From contig WGME01000024.1 of NCBI GenBank assembly GCA_016125225.1, positions 1 to 62,919 of the forward strand: 62,919 nt of DNA, given 5' to 3'. Below are positions 34,571 through 44,448 of this stretch, piece after piece. Below the pieces are notes generated by a model that was not told the origin of the DNA, made no database searches, and was given only the letters and a program-made list of their open reading frames with translations. This stretch comes from a bacterium. Its GTDB lineage: Bacteria > Planctomycetota > Planctomycetia > Planctomycetales > Planctomycetaceae. Positions within the stretch are counted from its first letter, which is position 1. The number at the start of each line of letters is the position of its first letter. The translations under genes and the position numbers were made by a program.

Positions 34571-35773
34571 ATGTCCACCACCCAACTCAGCAGTTCGTCG
34601 GTCATTTCCACATTCGACAAGTATGTGATCCCGAACTACCGCCGCTATCCCGTGTGCATCGTGCGCGGCGAGGGGACCACGGTGTGGGATGCGGAGGGTC
34701 GGCGCTATCTCGACCTGTTTCCCGGTTGGGGTTGCAACATTCTCGGTCACTGCCCGGGTCCGGTCGTACGGGCGATTCAGGAGCAGGTCAACAGTTTGAT
34801 CCATGTCCCGAACACCTGGTACACCGAAGCTCAAGGGGCGTTTGCTGAAGCCTTGTGTACGCGCGGCTTTGGTAAAGCCTTCTTCTGTAACAGCGGGGCC
34901 GAAGCCAACGAAGCCGCGCTCAAGATCGCGCGACTATTCGGTGGCGGTACACGCTATCGCATCATCACTTTCGAAAACGGTTTCCACGGCCGGACCTTTG
35001 GTTCGCTCACCGCGACCGCACAGCCGAAGTACCACGAAGGTCTCGGACCGATGATGCCCGGCTTCCGTTATGCCCAGTACAACAATCTCGATTCCGTGCT
35101 GGAACTGGTCGATGACGAAACCTGTGCCATCATGCTGGAACCGGTGCAGGGTGAAGGGGGCGTGAATGTTCCCGATCAGGAATTCCTCGAAGCGCTCCGC
35201 CAGTTGTGTGATGAACGCAATCTGCTGCTGATCTTCGATGAAGTGCAGACGGGTATCGGACGTTTGGGTACCTGGTTCGGGTATCAATCGTTCGGCGTCC
35301 AACCCGATGTGATGACCTTGGGTAAAGGTCTCGCGGCGGGTGTGGCCTGTGGGGCGATGATCTGCAAGTCGGAACTCGCGCCGGTGCTGCGACCCGGCAT
35401 GCATGCGAGCACATTCGGCGGAAACCCGCTCGCGATGGCCGCCGGTGTCGCCACAATCCAGATGATCGAAGACGAAGGGTTGCTGGAGCACAGTCAGGCG
35501 ATGTCGGCCCGTATTCATGGGCACTTTGCGGCTCTCAAGGAAGAGCTGCCGATTATCCGGGAATTGCGGGTTCGCGGCATGATGATCGGCGTCGATCTGG
35601 CAATTTCTGCCGCTCCTGCCGTGGCAAAATGTATGGAACGGGGTGTGCTGATCAACGCGACTCACGACACCGTGGTGCGATTGCTCCCCCCGCTCAACAT
35701 CACGGCGGAAGAGGTCGATGAAGGAATGAGTGTGGTTTGTGAAGTGATCCGGGAGATGGCCGCTGCCGCATAA
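34571..35773 (+). CDS. argD: Acetylornithine aminotransferase
   Basis: A 400-residue class III PLP aminotransferase. PLP-binding Lys in [79 protein letters not shown]-type (here [13 protein letters not shown]) and [15 protein letters not shown] are family signatures. It makes N-acetylornithine from the semialdehyde. Length is normal. A hairpin follows 38 bases after the stop, before argF. Confidence 0.95.
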   Translation: MSTTQLSSSSVISTFDKYVIPNYRRYPVCIVRGEGTTVWDAEGRRYLDLFPGWGCNILGHCPGPVVRAIQEQVNSLIHVPNTWYTEAQGAFAEALCTRGFGKAFFCNSGAEANEAALKIARLFGGGTRYRIITFENGFHGRTFGSLTATAQPKYHEGLGPMMPGFRYAQYNNLDSVLELVDDETCAIMLEPVQGEGGVNVPDQEFLEALRQLCDERNLLLIFDEVQTGIGRLGTWFGYQSFGVQPDVMTLGKGLAAGVACGAMICKSELAPVLRPGMHASTFGGNPLAMAAGVATIQMIEDEGLLEHSQAMSARIHGHFAALKEELPIIRELRVRGMMIGVDLAISAAPAVAKCMERGVLINATHDTVVRLLPPLNITAEEVDEGMSVVCEVIREMAAAA

Positions 35774-35810
35774 CACTCTCGACAGTTTGAACATGGGGTT
35801 CACGGACGAG

Positions 35811-35838
35811 ACCCAGGGATGCTCTCCCTGGGTTTCTG
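35811..35838 (+). terminator. Hairpin terminator between argD and argF
   Basis: ACCCAGGGA (35811-35819) pairs exactly with TCCCTGGGT (35825-35833), loop TGCTC, followed by TTCTGGTTT, a partial U-run. It probably lowers expression of argF relative to argBD, or ends the first transcript. Confidence 0.65.
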
Positions 35839-35895
35839 GTTTCCAGATGGTTTAGTGGTGAAAAGGTCGTTGTTGAATTCAACGATCGGGAACAG

Positions 35896-36822
35896 ATGAT
35901 GGCCAGGCATGTCAATTCTGCATTAGAAATGTCCACGTCGGACATCGAGCAAATTTTCGTTTATGCTCACACGCTGAAGAAACAGTGGTCGCAAGGGGTG
36001 CGTCATCCGTTGCTGGCCAACCGTGTGCTGACGCAAGTCTTCGAGAAGCCGTCGTTGCGGACACGGGTCAGCTTTGAAGCGGCCATGATGCAACTCGGCG
36101 GCAGCAGCATCTTTCTCTCCTCGAAAGATGCCGGCATCGGCGGCCGTGAATCAATTTGCGATGTCGCGCGCGTGCTCGGCGGCTACAGCGATGTGATTGT
36201 GCTGCGGACTTTTTCCCAGCAATTGATCGACGAATTTATTCGCTGTTCGGGGACGCATGTCATCAATGGGCTCTCAGACTTGCGGCATCCCTGTCAGGCG
36301 CTCACCGATCTCTTCACCATGCAAGAGGCGTTCGGAGACCTGCGTGGTAAGAAGTTCGTTTTTGTCGGTGATGGCAACAATGTGGCCACCTCGCTGGCTG
36401 CGGTTTGCGCACGGTTAGGAGTGCCTCTGACGATTTGCGCTCCGCTCGATTACCGCATCGAAGACGGTTATCTCGCCGAGCTGAAAGCCGTTGTACCCAA
36501 CGCTGAGGTGGTGCAGACCTGCGAATTCAAATCGGCCCTGAAGGACGCGGCGATTGTCTACACCGATGTGTGGACCAGCATGGGACAGGAAGCGGAAGCC
36601 GCGGAACGCAAGCAGGTCTTTGCATCGTATCAGGTGAATGCCGAGCTGATGAAACTCGCTCCGAAGACCGCGCGGTTCATGCACTGCCTGCCAGCGAAGC
36701 GCGGCCAGGAAGTGACCGACGACATTATCGACGGCCCGCAAAGCATCGTCTTCGAACAGGCCGCCAACCGCATGCACCTCGCCAAGGGGTTACTGTGCTG
36801 GGTGCTCGGCGTGGAGCCGTAA
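35896..36822 (+). CDS. argF: Ornithine carbamoyltransferase
   Basis: A 308-residue enzyme that joins carbamoyl phosphate and ornithine. The carbamoyl phosphate site is FEKPSLRTRVSFE, a Ser-Leu variant of the usual STRTR; also HPCQALTDLFTM, FVGDGNNVATSL and FMHCLPAKRGQEVTD with the catalytic Cys. Two ATGs are adjacent (35896, 35899). Third gene of the arg cluster. It lacks argC/argJ/argG/argH here, so the pathway is spread over the chromosome. Confidence 0.95.
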   Translation: MMARHVNSALEMSTSDIEQIFVYAHTLKKQWSQGVRHPLLANRVLTQVFEKPSLRTRVSFEAAMMQLGGSSIFLSSKDAGIGGRESICDVARVLGGYSDVIVLRTFSQQLIDEFIRCSGTHVINGLSDLRHPCQALTDLFTMQEAFGDLRGKKFVFVGDGNNVATSLAAVCARLGVPLTICAPLDYRIEDGYLAELKAVVPNAEVVQTCEFKSALKDAAIVYTDVWTSMGQEAEAAERKQVFASYQVNAELMKLAPKTARFMHCLPAKRGQEVTDDIIDGPQSIVFEQAANRMHLAKGLLCWVLGVEP

Positions 36823-36882
36823 GGTTGATGGTGGAAGGTCGATGGTCGATCGATTCTTACGGTTTATCGCGAGCGCCAAACG

Positions 36883-38154
36883 TCATTCCTGGCGGTAGAC
36901 CGATTCGGGAAATGCATTGAACCAGAACTCGGCGGCGTGGTTCCACAGGGCTTCGTAATCGAAAATAATATGCTCCGGCTTTGTTGGGCTCAAGGCATGT
37001 TGCCAGCGTGATGTTCTGTGGTAACGTTGAAAGTAATAGCTTCCAAGCGGGACCTCTGGCTGCCAGACATCCATGAAAACTGCTGTCTCAAAACGGACGC
37101 TGGGGTAAGACGGAACGCCTAAAGTCTCATGCGACCAGTGCTCCAGGTTGAGTGCTGGGTACCAATCCGGCTTTTCACCACTGAGCCCCCACTGCGGTTG
37201 AACGCTACGAACTGGTCCAAAAAGCTCTGGGCGCATTGATTGCCGCAATCGTAGATGAACTTTTTGATAGGGTGGGGCATAGACCGCCCAACCCAACCAT
37301 GCATCGAGTAATCCCAGCGGATACAGGGCCGGGTAGCTCACGATGATGGCAAGATAACCGTATGTCAGCCGCTGACGCGAAGGGGTTGTCACGGCCTCGT
37401 GGGTCTCAGCGATGACTACGAACGGTCCCCATTCCCACCATAACAGGGCGTTCTGCGCGAGAAAAAACAGGTTCCAGCCAATCACGCCCCAGGAATGGTT
37501 CAGCCCCATCGGTCCCAGGATGCCGAGCAGGCTTAAGTGCATCATCCATGATCCGTACAGCCCGTAACGCCGCGTGCGGGGAATCGCCAGCAGGATTGCG
37601 ACCAGCAATTCTCCCGCTGGTAATGTCCACGGCAGCACCTGCTCCAAATAGACTTGGGTCCAGCTGCTCGAAGGCACTTGCCAACTCGCTATCTTCGGGG
37701 CGAACAACGTGCTGAAAATGCGGCCCCAGTTTTCGACGAACACCACATCGAACTTCGACAGCGCGGAATAGACATAGATGCTGATGGCCAGCCATCGCCA
37801 GCCGGTCACAATCCCCCGCTCATCGGCGAGGGCCACGAGAATCGCTAATAGGAAGAACTGCCAGGCCCAGGGTTGCAGCCGATGTTGGTCGCTCAGGAAC
37901 AACATGGCAAACCCACACGCTGTCACCATCGCGGCAATCGTGCGGCCGGGGCGGGATGACACGACCAGCAAGCCGGTCAGGCCTACCACCGTGACAACCA
38001 GCGACGTCCAATCGAACGCATGCGGTGGTGCCCAAAACAGCAACGGCACGCGCGGAAAGACATCCTGCGGCGTCCACAGCTTCCATGTGACCGCCATCAG
38101 TGCGAGCCCACCGAATCCCAGCAGACGACAGAGCCAGAGGACACGATGGGGCAT
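36883..38154 (-). CDS. Polytopic membrane protein of unknown function
   Basis: A 423-residue protein with about nine hydrophobic segments between residues 5 and 300 (VLWLCRLLGFGGLALMAVTW, TSLVVTVVGLTGLLVV, FFLLAILVALA, LPWTLPAGELLVAILLAIP, WMMHLSLLGILGPMGL, YLAIIVSYPALYPLGLLDAW) and a soluble C-terminal third (from about 310) with a Trp/His/Tyr-rich end. The layout suggests an HTTM- or DoxX-like membrane enzyme, but motifs are not clear enough for a call. It lies opposite to argF, with 60 bases between the ends. Confidence 0.65.
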   Translation of the reverse strand: MPHRVLWLCRLLGFGGLALMAVTWKLWTPQDVFPRVPLLFWAPPHAFDWTSLVVTVVGLTGLLVVSSRPGRTIAAMVTACGFAMLFLSDQHRLQPWAWQFFLLAILVALADERGIVTGWRWLAISIYVYSALSKFDVVFVENWGRIFSTLFAPKIASWQVPSSSWTQVYLEQVLPWTLPAGELLVAILLAIPRTRRYGLYGSWMMHLSLLGILGPMGLNHSWGVIGWNLFFLAQNALLWWEWGPFVVIAETHEAVTTPSRQRLTYGYLAIIVSYPALYPLGLLDAWLGWAVYAPPYQKVHLRLRQSMRPELFGPVRSVQPQWGLSGEKPDWYPALNLEHWSHETLGVPSYPSVRFETAVFMDVWQPEVPLGSYYFQRYHRTSRWQHALSPTKPEHIIFDYEALWNHAAEFWFNAFPESVYRQE

Positions 38155-38162
38155 GGGAATAG

Positions 38163-38257
38163 GTATCAGGGGTCAGGTATCAGGCGCAGAACACAGCATC
38201 CATCTTACCATCGAATGCTACTGGCCCTACACCTTCCTGACACCTGATTCCTCACAC
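38163..38257. repeat. Dispersed TCAGG-rich repeat in the gap
   Basis: The gap has TATCAGGGGTCAGGTATCAGGC on the left (38163-38185, in pattern) and the complementary CTGACACCTGATTCC on the right, with about 60 bases between. A similar TCAGG-rich run stands near the window end (62852-62881). It looks like a small intergenic repeat family of the genome. Confidence 0.4.
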
Positions 38258-38262
38258 CTCTT

Positions 38263-39309
38263 CTATTCTTCCGCATTCAAAAAGACGTCGATCTGCTGGC
38301 CGACATATAGGGCTTGTCCTTCGGGGTTGATGGCGTAGATCACTTGCAGCACACGGGTGTCGACGCGTTCCGTGCCAGCATTTGTCAGTGAGCGTTTCGG
38401 TTCGACATAGGGTTCCACGCGGACGAACGTAAGTGGCAACGCCGTCGCGGCATCTCCCCGCACATAACCCAATCCGGGCAACCCCGGCCGAAACCGTGGC
38501 AAGTCCTGTTCATCGATATCGACCCGCACATGCAGCGTGGTGGTATCACCCAGAACAATCAGCGGTTGCCCGGGCGGCGTGCCGACATACTCACCGGGCC
38601 GCACGTCCACCTTCAGAATGGTGCTGGCAATGGGAGCCGTTACGACCAGGCGTTCGATCTCGGTCTTGGCCTGTTCGACCGCGGCCTTTGCCATCTCGAC
38701 TTCCGCCCGTGCTACGGCGAGTTCTTCTTCCCAGGCCCCGGCTTTCAGCTTTGCATCTTCCGCTTGCGCCTGTTCCAGCATCGCCCGGGCTGCGAGAAAC
38801 GCCTGTTCGCGCTGGATGTAATCCTGAGATGTCCACACTTTCTGAGCCACGAGTTCTTCGGCCCGATCAAGTTCGTCTTTCCGGGCCTTGAGATCCGCCG
38901 CGGCTTTACTCACACGGGCTTCGCTCGGCGGAATATCTTCCTTGCGTGGGAGCTGTTGCATGCGGTGGAGATCAGCCTGAGCCTGAGACAAGCGGGCCTG
39001 CTGTACACGGACGTCTGCCTGTCGTTGTCGGTCATCAAGTCGGAACAACGGTTCTCCCTGCTTCACCGATTGGCCAACTTTGACATAGACCTCAGCGACA
39101 GTACCCGGCACGATCGCAGCCACGTCGATGTTCTCGGATTTGGGTTCCACCAGCCCTGAACCTGCGATAGTCGATTTGTAAGGGGCGCGGCTCGGTTGCA
39201 CCGGCGGATCGGCAGCCGGGGCTGGCCGGTTGGTTTGCATCAGATGCCATGTCATGAAGGTTATCCCCACGACAGCGAGTCCCGGCAGAATTAAGTGGCG
39301 TTGAATCAT
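38263..39309 (-). CDS. HlyD/DevB-type membrane fusion protein
   Basis: A 348-residue periplasmic adaptor. N-terminal anchor (LPGLAVVGITFMTWHL, residues 8-23), biotinyl-lipoyl-like strand pair (AAIVPGTVAEVYVKVGQSVKQGEPLFRLDDR), a long coiled coil (about 100-215, with repeated QARLSQAQADL, VSKAAADLKARKDELDRAEE), then the beta-barrel (VTAPIASTILKVDVRPGEYVG). Third gene of a DevBCA-like ABC exporter operon: TetR, permease, ATPase, adaptor. Probably exports a lipid or small hydrophobic compound. Confidence 0.88.
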   Translation of the reverse strand: MIQRHLILPGLAVVGITFMTWHLMQTNRPAPAADPPVQPSRAPYKSTIAGSGLVEPKSENIDVAAIVPGTVAEVYVKVGQSVKQGEPLFRLDDRQRQADVRVQQARLSQAQADLHRMQQLPRKEDIPPSEARVSKAAADLKARKDELDRAEELVAQKVWTSQDYIQREQAFLAARAMLEQAQAEDAKLKAGAWEEELAVARAEVEMAKAAVEQAKTEIERLVVTAPIASTILKVDVRPGEYVGTPPGQPLIVLGDTTTLHVRVDIDEQDLPRFRPGLPGLGYVRGDAATALPLTFVRVEPYVEPKRSLTNAGTERVDTRVLQVIYAINPEGQALYVGQQIDVFLNAEE

Positions 39310-39362
39310 GATTTTATCCCGATGACGTTAGCCGCGAGGCAACGCCGAGCGCTGATTGCTAT

Positions 39363-40106
39363 TTAATTTTTGCTGGTCACATTCACCACACGTCCGTCCG
39401 ACATTTCGATAATGCGGTCGCCATAGTCAAAGACACGATGATCGTGCGTGACAACGATCACGACGCGCCCAGCCTGCACGGCGACTTCGCGAATCAGTTC
39501 CATGACGGTTTGCCCCGATTTGGCATCGAGCGCGGCAGTGGGTTCATCACACACCAGCAGGCGGGGTTGGTGGACCAGTGCCCGGGCAATGGCGACGCGC
39601 TGCTGTTGTCCGCCGGAAAGCTGCGACGGTAACTGGTTGGCTCGCGAACCGAGTTCCACGTAGTTCAGAACGTGCCGGGCTTGCTCCAGTGCCTGCGGTC
39701 TCGGAACTCCCTGGATGAGCAAGGGGATGGCCACGTTTTCTGTCGCCGTTAGTGCGGGCAGCAGATTGTATTGCTGAAAGACGAAGCCCACGTTCTTCGC
39801 CCGAAACTGCACCAGCTTGCGACCAGGGAGTTGCGATTGCGGCGTGTTGAACAGAACCACATCGCCCGAGGTCGGGTTCAGCAGTCCAGCGATGATGGAG
39901 ATCAGCGTGGTCTTGCCACAACCGCTCGGTCCAACGAGCAACGAGAGTTCACTTGTGGGGACTTCGATATTGATGCCGTGCAGCACGCGGATTTTCGCTT
40001 CGCCATCGCCGAACTCTTTAATGACATTGCGACAGGCCACACCAATCGTTTTGGAAGACATGGGCGTCTCGATGGTGGTCTCTGGGTCCAGAAGGTCTGC
40101 AGTCAT
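39363..40106 (-). CDS. ABC transporter ATPase (DevA/MacB-like)
   Basis: A 247-residue ATPase with Walker [10 protein letters not shown] (59-67), Q-loop [18 protein letters not shown], signature [15 protein letters not shown] and Walker [14 protein letters not shown]-loop [12 protein letters not shown] 40106 is taken; a later ATG (40061, MSSKTIG) is possible. It drives the adjacent FtsX-like permease, 20 bases upstream. Confidence 0.92.
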   Translation of the reverse strand: MTADLLDPETTIETPMSSKTIGVACRNVIKEFGDGEAKIRVLHGINIEVPTSELSLLVGPSGCGKTTLISIIAGLLNPTSGDVVLFNTPQSQLPGRKLVQFRAKNVGFVFQQYNLLPALTATENVAIPLLIQGVPRPQALEQARHVLNYVELGSRANQLPSQLSGGQQQRVAIARALVHQPRLLVCDEPTAALDAKSGQTVMELIREVAVQAGRVVIVVTHDHRVFDYGDRIIEMSDGRVVNVTSKN

Positions 40107-40126
40107 GATCAGGCTTTCTGATACGT

Positions 40127-41269
40127 TTACCGGAACACAATGGCCGGTTCGAGCACCCACACCCGGCGTAAACTGACAAAACTGGCACACACGATGATCA
40201 CAGCAACGGCAACCGCTGCGAGGACGGCCACCTGCCAGGGCATATAGAAGCCCGCAAGATGCGTGAGCCCTTTGGTCGATTCAAAGAAGAGAGCCGCCAT
40301 GCCCACGCCGAGTCCATAGCCGACGAGACCCACGACGGTCGCCTGCAACAACACCATTCCGGTCAGTCCCAGATTGGTCACGCCCATCGCTTTGAGCGCC
40401 CCAAACTGCTTGATGTTCTCGACCGTGAAGAGATAAAACGTCTGCCCGGCGATCGCGGTTCCCACCACAAAACCGAGCAGAATGGTGATGCCAAAGTTGA
40501 TCGGTATCCCAGTGCTCCGCAGGTAGTACCCTACCTGAAACCACAGCATTTCATTCCGCGTATGAGCCTGAAATTTCGTGGCCTGCTCAATACGCTGGCA
40601 AACCTCGCGAGGCGGTACTCCAGGCTCGGGCTCGGCGAGTACGAACGACATCACTTTGCGTTCAGGGGGCACAAACCGAACGGCTTGTGAATACCGTGTG
40701 TAGACAATCGGGAAGGTCTCGAACGGGGCATGCACATCAACGACACCCACGAGCACCCCGCGGGTATCGTTCATTTCAATGGTCCGCCCCAGCCGAATGG
40801 GTTCGCCCACACCGAACAGATATTCATACCCCGCCTTGTCGACCATGAAGGCATCGGGGCGGCGAAGATCGGCGAGCGACCCGGCGAGAATTTTTACCGG
40901 GGCTCCCACCATCGTGGTGTCATCGAGGCCGATCAGGATGACCTGGCGAAACTCACCCGTCTCCAGATTCCGAGCCCGTGCCTGACTCTTGAAAAATCGC
41001 ACGGCCCAATCAACTCCGGGGACTCCCCGCACGCGATTCAGATCACTTTCCGAGAGGGGCTTCACCTCTTCGGTGTTCTGCATGTTCTGGTCGAACACCC
41101 AGATCTGAGCATCGCGCACATTGAGAACCGTCGCCGCGGTCCGCCGCATCAGACTCACGAAGATGGAGGTCTGCTGCGAGATCAGCAACACACCGAACGC
41201 GACGCCAAAGACCGTACCGAAATACTTGGCCCGATCCCCTGTCAGCATTTTCCAGGCAACCCAGTTCAT
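40127..41269 (-). CDS. FtsX-like ABC exporter permease (DevC-type)
   Basis: A 380-residue membrane protein. Helix near the start (FGTVFGVAFGVLLISQQTSIFVSLM), a large periplasmic domain (about 50-240), then three helices: INFGITILLGFVVGTAIAGQT, GMVLLQATVVGLVGYGLGVGMA and WQVAVLAAVAVAVIIVC. The arrangement is that of MacB/DevC permeases. The start overlaps the TetR stop in the ATGA form, so regulator and pump are translated together. Confidence 0.9.
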   Translation of the reverse strand: MNWVAWKMLTGDRAKYFGTVFGVAFGVLLISQQTSIFVSLMRRTAATVLNVRDAQIWVFDQNMQNTEEVKPLSESDLNRVRGVPGVDWAVRFFKSQARARNLETGEFRQVILIGLDDTTMVGAPVKILAGSLADLRRPDAFMVDKAGYEYLFGVGEPIRLGRTIEMNDTRGVLVGVVDVHAPFETFPIVYTRYSQAVRFVPPERKVMSFVLAEPEPGVPPREVCQRIEQATKFQAHTRNEMLWFQVGYYLRSTGIPINFGITILLGFVVGTAIAGQTFYLFTVENIKQFGALKAMGVTNLGLTGMVLLQATVVGLVGYGLGVGMAALFFESTKGLTHLAGFYMPWQVAVLAAVAVAVIIVCASFVSLRRVWVLEPAIVFR

Positions 41270-41895
41270 GACGCCACCTCTTGAGGCATACGTTGTCCCA
41301 AGGCTGCCAGCGAGAAGCGCGTCACATGATCTGCCAGGGTGTCGACTGTCAAATTCCGATAGGCCTCGTCTCCGATCAGCAACCGGATGATGGGCTGATG
41401 GACGTAGTAAAAGAGAACCTGACCCACGATGCTGAAACCGACCTGCCAGCGCTCCGGTTCGGGCATGTCGCCTGGCAGCAACTCAGCCAGAATGGTTCGC
41501 AGGGAATCGGCCATCGGGCGGATGTAGTCGTGAACAATCGCCTCGCAAGCCTCCGTGGGATACGACAGTTCCCGTAACATCAATTGTAGATGCCACTTCG
41601 GTCGATCGGCGGAGAGCATGCGTTCAAACATGGTGCCCACGAACGTACGCAAACGCTGAGCCGCAGGCATGTCCGCAGGTAATTCCGGAAAGGGGATCTC
41701 GTCGGACTGAGCACACTGAGCCAGACGGACCGTTGCGACGTAAAGCTGTTTTTTATCGCCAAAATGGTAATGAACCGCCGCGATATTGGCCTCGGCCTGC
41801 TGGCAGATTTCGCGAATGCTGGCCGCCTCAAACCCTTTGTCAGCAAAGATTTGCCCTGCGGTGTTCAGCAAACGGCGTTTGGTATCATCGAGCAT
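41266..41895 (-). CDS. TetR-family repressor of the exporter operon
   Basis: A 209-residue regulator. HTH domain (ASIREICQQAEANIAAVHYHFGDKKQLYVATV) and a DUF1956-type (CerR-like) C-terminal domain (LQLMLRELSYPTEACEAIV). ATG 41895 is chosen. It is the first gene of the operon and has two inverted repeats around the promoter; binding a hydrophobic ligand should release it. Confidence 0.9.
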   Translation of the reverse strand: MLDDTKRRLLNTAGQIFADKGFEAASIREICQQAEANIAAVHYHFGDKKQLYVATVRLAQCAQSDEIPFPELPADMPAAQRLRTFVGTMFERMLSADRPKWHLQLMLRELSYPTEACEAIVHDYIRPMADSLRTILAELLPGDMPEPERWQVGFSIVGQVLFYYVHQPIIRLLIGDEAYRNLTVDTLADHVTRFSLAALGQRMPQEVAS

Positions 41896-41916
41896 GGTGT
41901 CCGATCCTGAGCGGGA

Positions 41917-41977
41917 ATCAAACAAGTGTTTGATTGAATCATAGCCAGTTGTCCGGTGGAGTCAAACGTTTGTTTGA
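41917..41977 (-). promoter_or_regulatory. Promoter and two operators of the TetR-exporter operon
   Basis: On the minus strand TTGACT (41960-41965) and TATGAT (41938-41943) are 16 bases apart. Operator 1 is the near-perfect 18-bp palindrome ATCAAACAAGTGTTTGAT (41917-41934), just past the -10. Operator 2, TCAAACGTTTGTTTGA (41962-41977), covers the -35. The half-site TCAAAC is the same in both, so the repressor can block the promoter from both sides. Confidence 0.85.
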
Positions 41978-42146
41978 AAATATTTCTTCAAAACATTTGT
42001 ATCCGTGATTTTTTGTATCGCAGTTGAGGCATATGGCTATCTACGATGCGAAAAATCACCATCAAACCGCCCGCCGGATGCCCTCTCCGCCTGCGTTCGT
42101 TGGTTTCCTTCCTTGTCATTGCGGACTCCGCAGTGGAGGGTGATCG

Positions 42147-43493
42147 ATGCCACGTTCTCAACGCTCCTTCAAGATTCGTGCCGCATTGCGGGGGAGTTTG
42201 TTCCGCAATGCCATGCGTTGCGTGGAAATGCTGGCGAAGAGAAACCCAGACCGTTATCCCTACTGCGATCGCGATACGCGCAAGCTAAAAATTATGGATA
42301 TCACCCGATTCGGCAGGTATGAAACCGTTACCGATGGCGTGGGGCTGATCTACAGCTTTGCGAATGTCGGCATCATCATCGGCACGCGCGGTGTCGTGCT
42401 GATTGACACATCCAGTGCTACCTTCTCCAAACAGATCTGGCTGACGTTACGAGCCCAGACTTCGTTGCCCATCGAGCACATCATCTTTACGCATGGACAT
42501 ATCGATCATGTAACCGGTGTGCAGCGATTTCTGGATGATGCCGCGGAACACGGCTTCCCTCGCCCCACCATCTGGGGGCACGAGAAGATGCTCGCGCGGT
42601 TCGATCGCTATGAACGCATGCCAGGCTGGATCACCGAAGTCAACCGCCGCCAGTTCGGCTCTAACAATGTCGGTAAGTCCATCCCGGCCAGCTATGTCCG
42701 CCCCGACTACGTCTTCTCTGATAGCATCGTGATTGATTTCGAAGGAGAACCGGTTGAACTCTATCATGCGGATGCCGAGACCGATGATGCGGCCTGGGTC
42801 TGGCTGCCACAGCGGGGCGTGGCTTATGTTGGCGACTTGCTACTGAACTCGCTGCCCAACACCGGCAATCCGAACAAAGTGCAGCGGAACACACTGGGCT
42901 GGGCGATGGCTTTGGAAGCCATTGCGGCCAAGCAACCCCAGCATCTCATGGGGGGGCACTTCCAGCCAATCGCGGGCGATCAATGTCAGGAAGTGCTGAT
43001 AGAAACGGCACGGGCACTCCGCTACCTGCACGATGCCGTCGTCGATCGTCTGAATGCGGGTCGCTGGCCAGAACAGATACTTTCAGAGAAGTTGCAGCTA
43101 CCCGAAGATCTGCGCTCCAAGCCGTATTTGCGCGAGGTCTATGGCTGCTGCGAGTTCGTGGTCCGTGACGTTTTGCGTCAATACGCCGGTTGGTGGACGG
43201 GCCATCCCGCGGAACTCTTTCCACTGTCACGAGCCGAAATGGGAGCTGAGATGGTCGGGCTGGTGGGAGCTGACCGCCTCCGTGAGCGAATTCGTGAGCT
43301 GATGACTCAGCAACAATGTGCGACCGCGTTACCACTCGCCGTGATGTTGACCGACTCGCCGGAAGTCACCGCCGCTGATCGCGATCTGCTGGCGACTGTG
43401 CTCGAAAAACTCAGCGATTCCGAGCGATCTTTCATCGCCCGCAATCTCTTCGCGCAGGAAGCCGCCGCGGCCAAACGCAGCCAGTCGGGTTGA
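42147..43493 (+). CDS. Metallo-beta-lactamase with alkylsulfatase-type dimerisation domain
   Basis: A 448-residue hydrolase. The metal site is THGHIDHVTG (His116, His118, Asp120, His121); further GHEKMLARF and the H-A-D-A-E-T-D-D segment are typical of the alkylsulfatase BDS1/SdsA group. The C-terminal part (about 300-445) is the helical dimerisation domain. ATG 42147 has GGAGGG six to seven bases before; ATG 42294 is possible. It runs divergently from the TetR gene. Substrate unknown: a sulfate ester or a lactone are options. Confidence 0.8.
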   Translation: MPRSQRSFKIRAALRGSLFRNAMRCVEMLAKRNPDRYPYCDRDTRKLKIMDITRFGRYETVTDGVGLIYSFANVGIIIGTRGVVLIDTSSATFSKQIWLTLRAQTSLPIEHIIFTHGHIDHVTGVQRFLDDAAEHGFPRPTIWGHEKMLARFDRYERMPGWITEVNRRQFGSNNVGKSIPASYVRPDYVFSDSIVIDFEGEPVELYHADAETDDAAWVWLPQRGVAYVGDLLLNSLPNTGNPNKVQRNTLGWAMALEAIAAKQPQHLMGGHFQPIAGDQCQEVLIETARALRYLHDAVVDRLNAGRWPEQILSEKLQLPEDLRSKPYLREVYGCCEFVVRDVLRQYAGWWTGHPAELFPLSRAEMGAEMVGLVGADRLRERIRELMTQQQCATALPLAVMLTDSPEVTAADRDLLATVLEKLSDSERSFIARNLFAQEAAAAKRSQSG

Positions 43494-43617
43494 TGCTGCG
43501 CGCACGGCCTGCAGAGATTCTCACAACATTTTGCTGGCTCTGTCGACTTGCTGGCGTCTCCCTCGTTACGACGTGTACAATCGGCACGTCCCGTAACCCT
43601 CTCGGAGATACCCTCTC

Positions 43618-44334
43618 ATGTCGATCCGCCGATTTGCTCTCACTGCTTGGACGTTTCTCTGCCTCACCACCGCTGGCACGGCTCAACAGGCCGCCATGCA
43701 CGACGCCGTCACTCCCGTCCCCCGCGATGGCGGCTGGATGAAGCGGCACGAATCGTTCAATGAACGCGTCAAACAAGGCAACGTCGACCTCATTTTCATT
43801 GGCGACTCCATCACCCAGGGCTGGGAAGGAGCTGGGAAAGAGGTCTGGGCCAAGTACTGCACCCCGCGTAACGCCGTGAACCTCGGCATCGGCGGCGACC
43901 GCACCCAGCACGTCCTCTGGCGGCTCGATCACGGCAACATCGACGGCATCAAGCCCAAGCTCGCCGTCATCATGATCGGCACCAACAACTCCGGCTCGAA
44001 CACCCCGGAACAAATCGCCGACGGCATCACCGCCATCGTCAAAGACCTCCGCACCAAGCTGCCGGACACCAAAATCCTGCTGCTCGGCATCTTCCCCCGC
44101 GGCACCGATAACAACGATGCGAAGCGTCAGGTCAACATGAAGACGAACGAAATCGTCTCGCACCTCGCCGACGGCAAGATGATCGAGTACCTCGACATCG
44201 GCCCGAAATTCCTGACCGCCGACGGCGTCCTGACCAAAGAAGTCATGCCCGACCTGCTGCACCTCAACCAGTCCAGCTACCAAATCTGGGCCGAAAGCAT
44301 CGAAGACCACGTGAAACGGATGATGGGCGAATAA
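43618..44334 (+). CDS. Exported SGNH/GDSL hydrolase
   Basis: A 238-residue secreted esterase with a signal peptide (about 1-22, ending GTAQ). Block I IFIGDSITQGWEG with Ser nucleophile, block II NLGIGGDRTQHVLWRL, block III IGTNNSG and block V DLLHLNQSSY with Asp and His. Most like PAF acetylhydrolase type I subunits, common in planctomycetes. ATG 43618 has GGAGATACC upstream. The next gene (AIPR) starts 114 bases on and is unrelated. Confidence 0.88.
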   Translation: MSIRRFALTAWTFLCLTTAGTAQQAAMHDAVTPVPRDGGWMKRHESFNERVKQGNVDLIFIGDSITQGWEGAGKEVWAKYCTPRNAVNLGIGGDRTQHVLWRLDHGNIDGIKPKLAVIMIGTNNSGSNTPEQIADGITAIVKDLRTKLPDTKILLLGIFPRGTDNNDAKRQVNMKTNEIVSHLADGKMIEYLDIGPKFLTADGVLTKEVMPDLLHLNQSSYQIWAESIEDHVKRMMGE

Positions 44335-44448
44335 GCCACCGTTCCAGAGTGATTTCAGCGAGCAGGGGGCGTAAGTCCCCTGCTCGCGAAAGCTGGTATC
44401 GAATCCACTGCTTTCTTCTTAAGCACTCGCGCAAGTAGGAGATAGGGA

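Noticed and set aside
43432-44310. 292-codon minus-strand frame over the SGNH hydrolase
   Set aside because: It is the mirror of the SGNH gene; the Asp/Val-rich translation is typical of an antisense shadow in GC-rich DNA.
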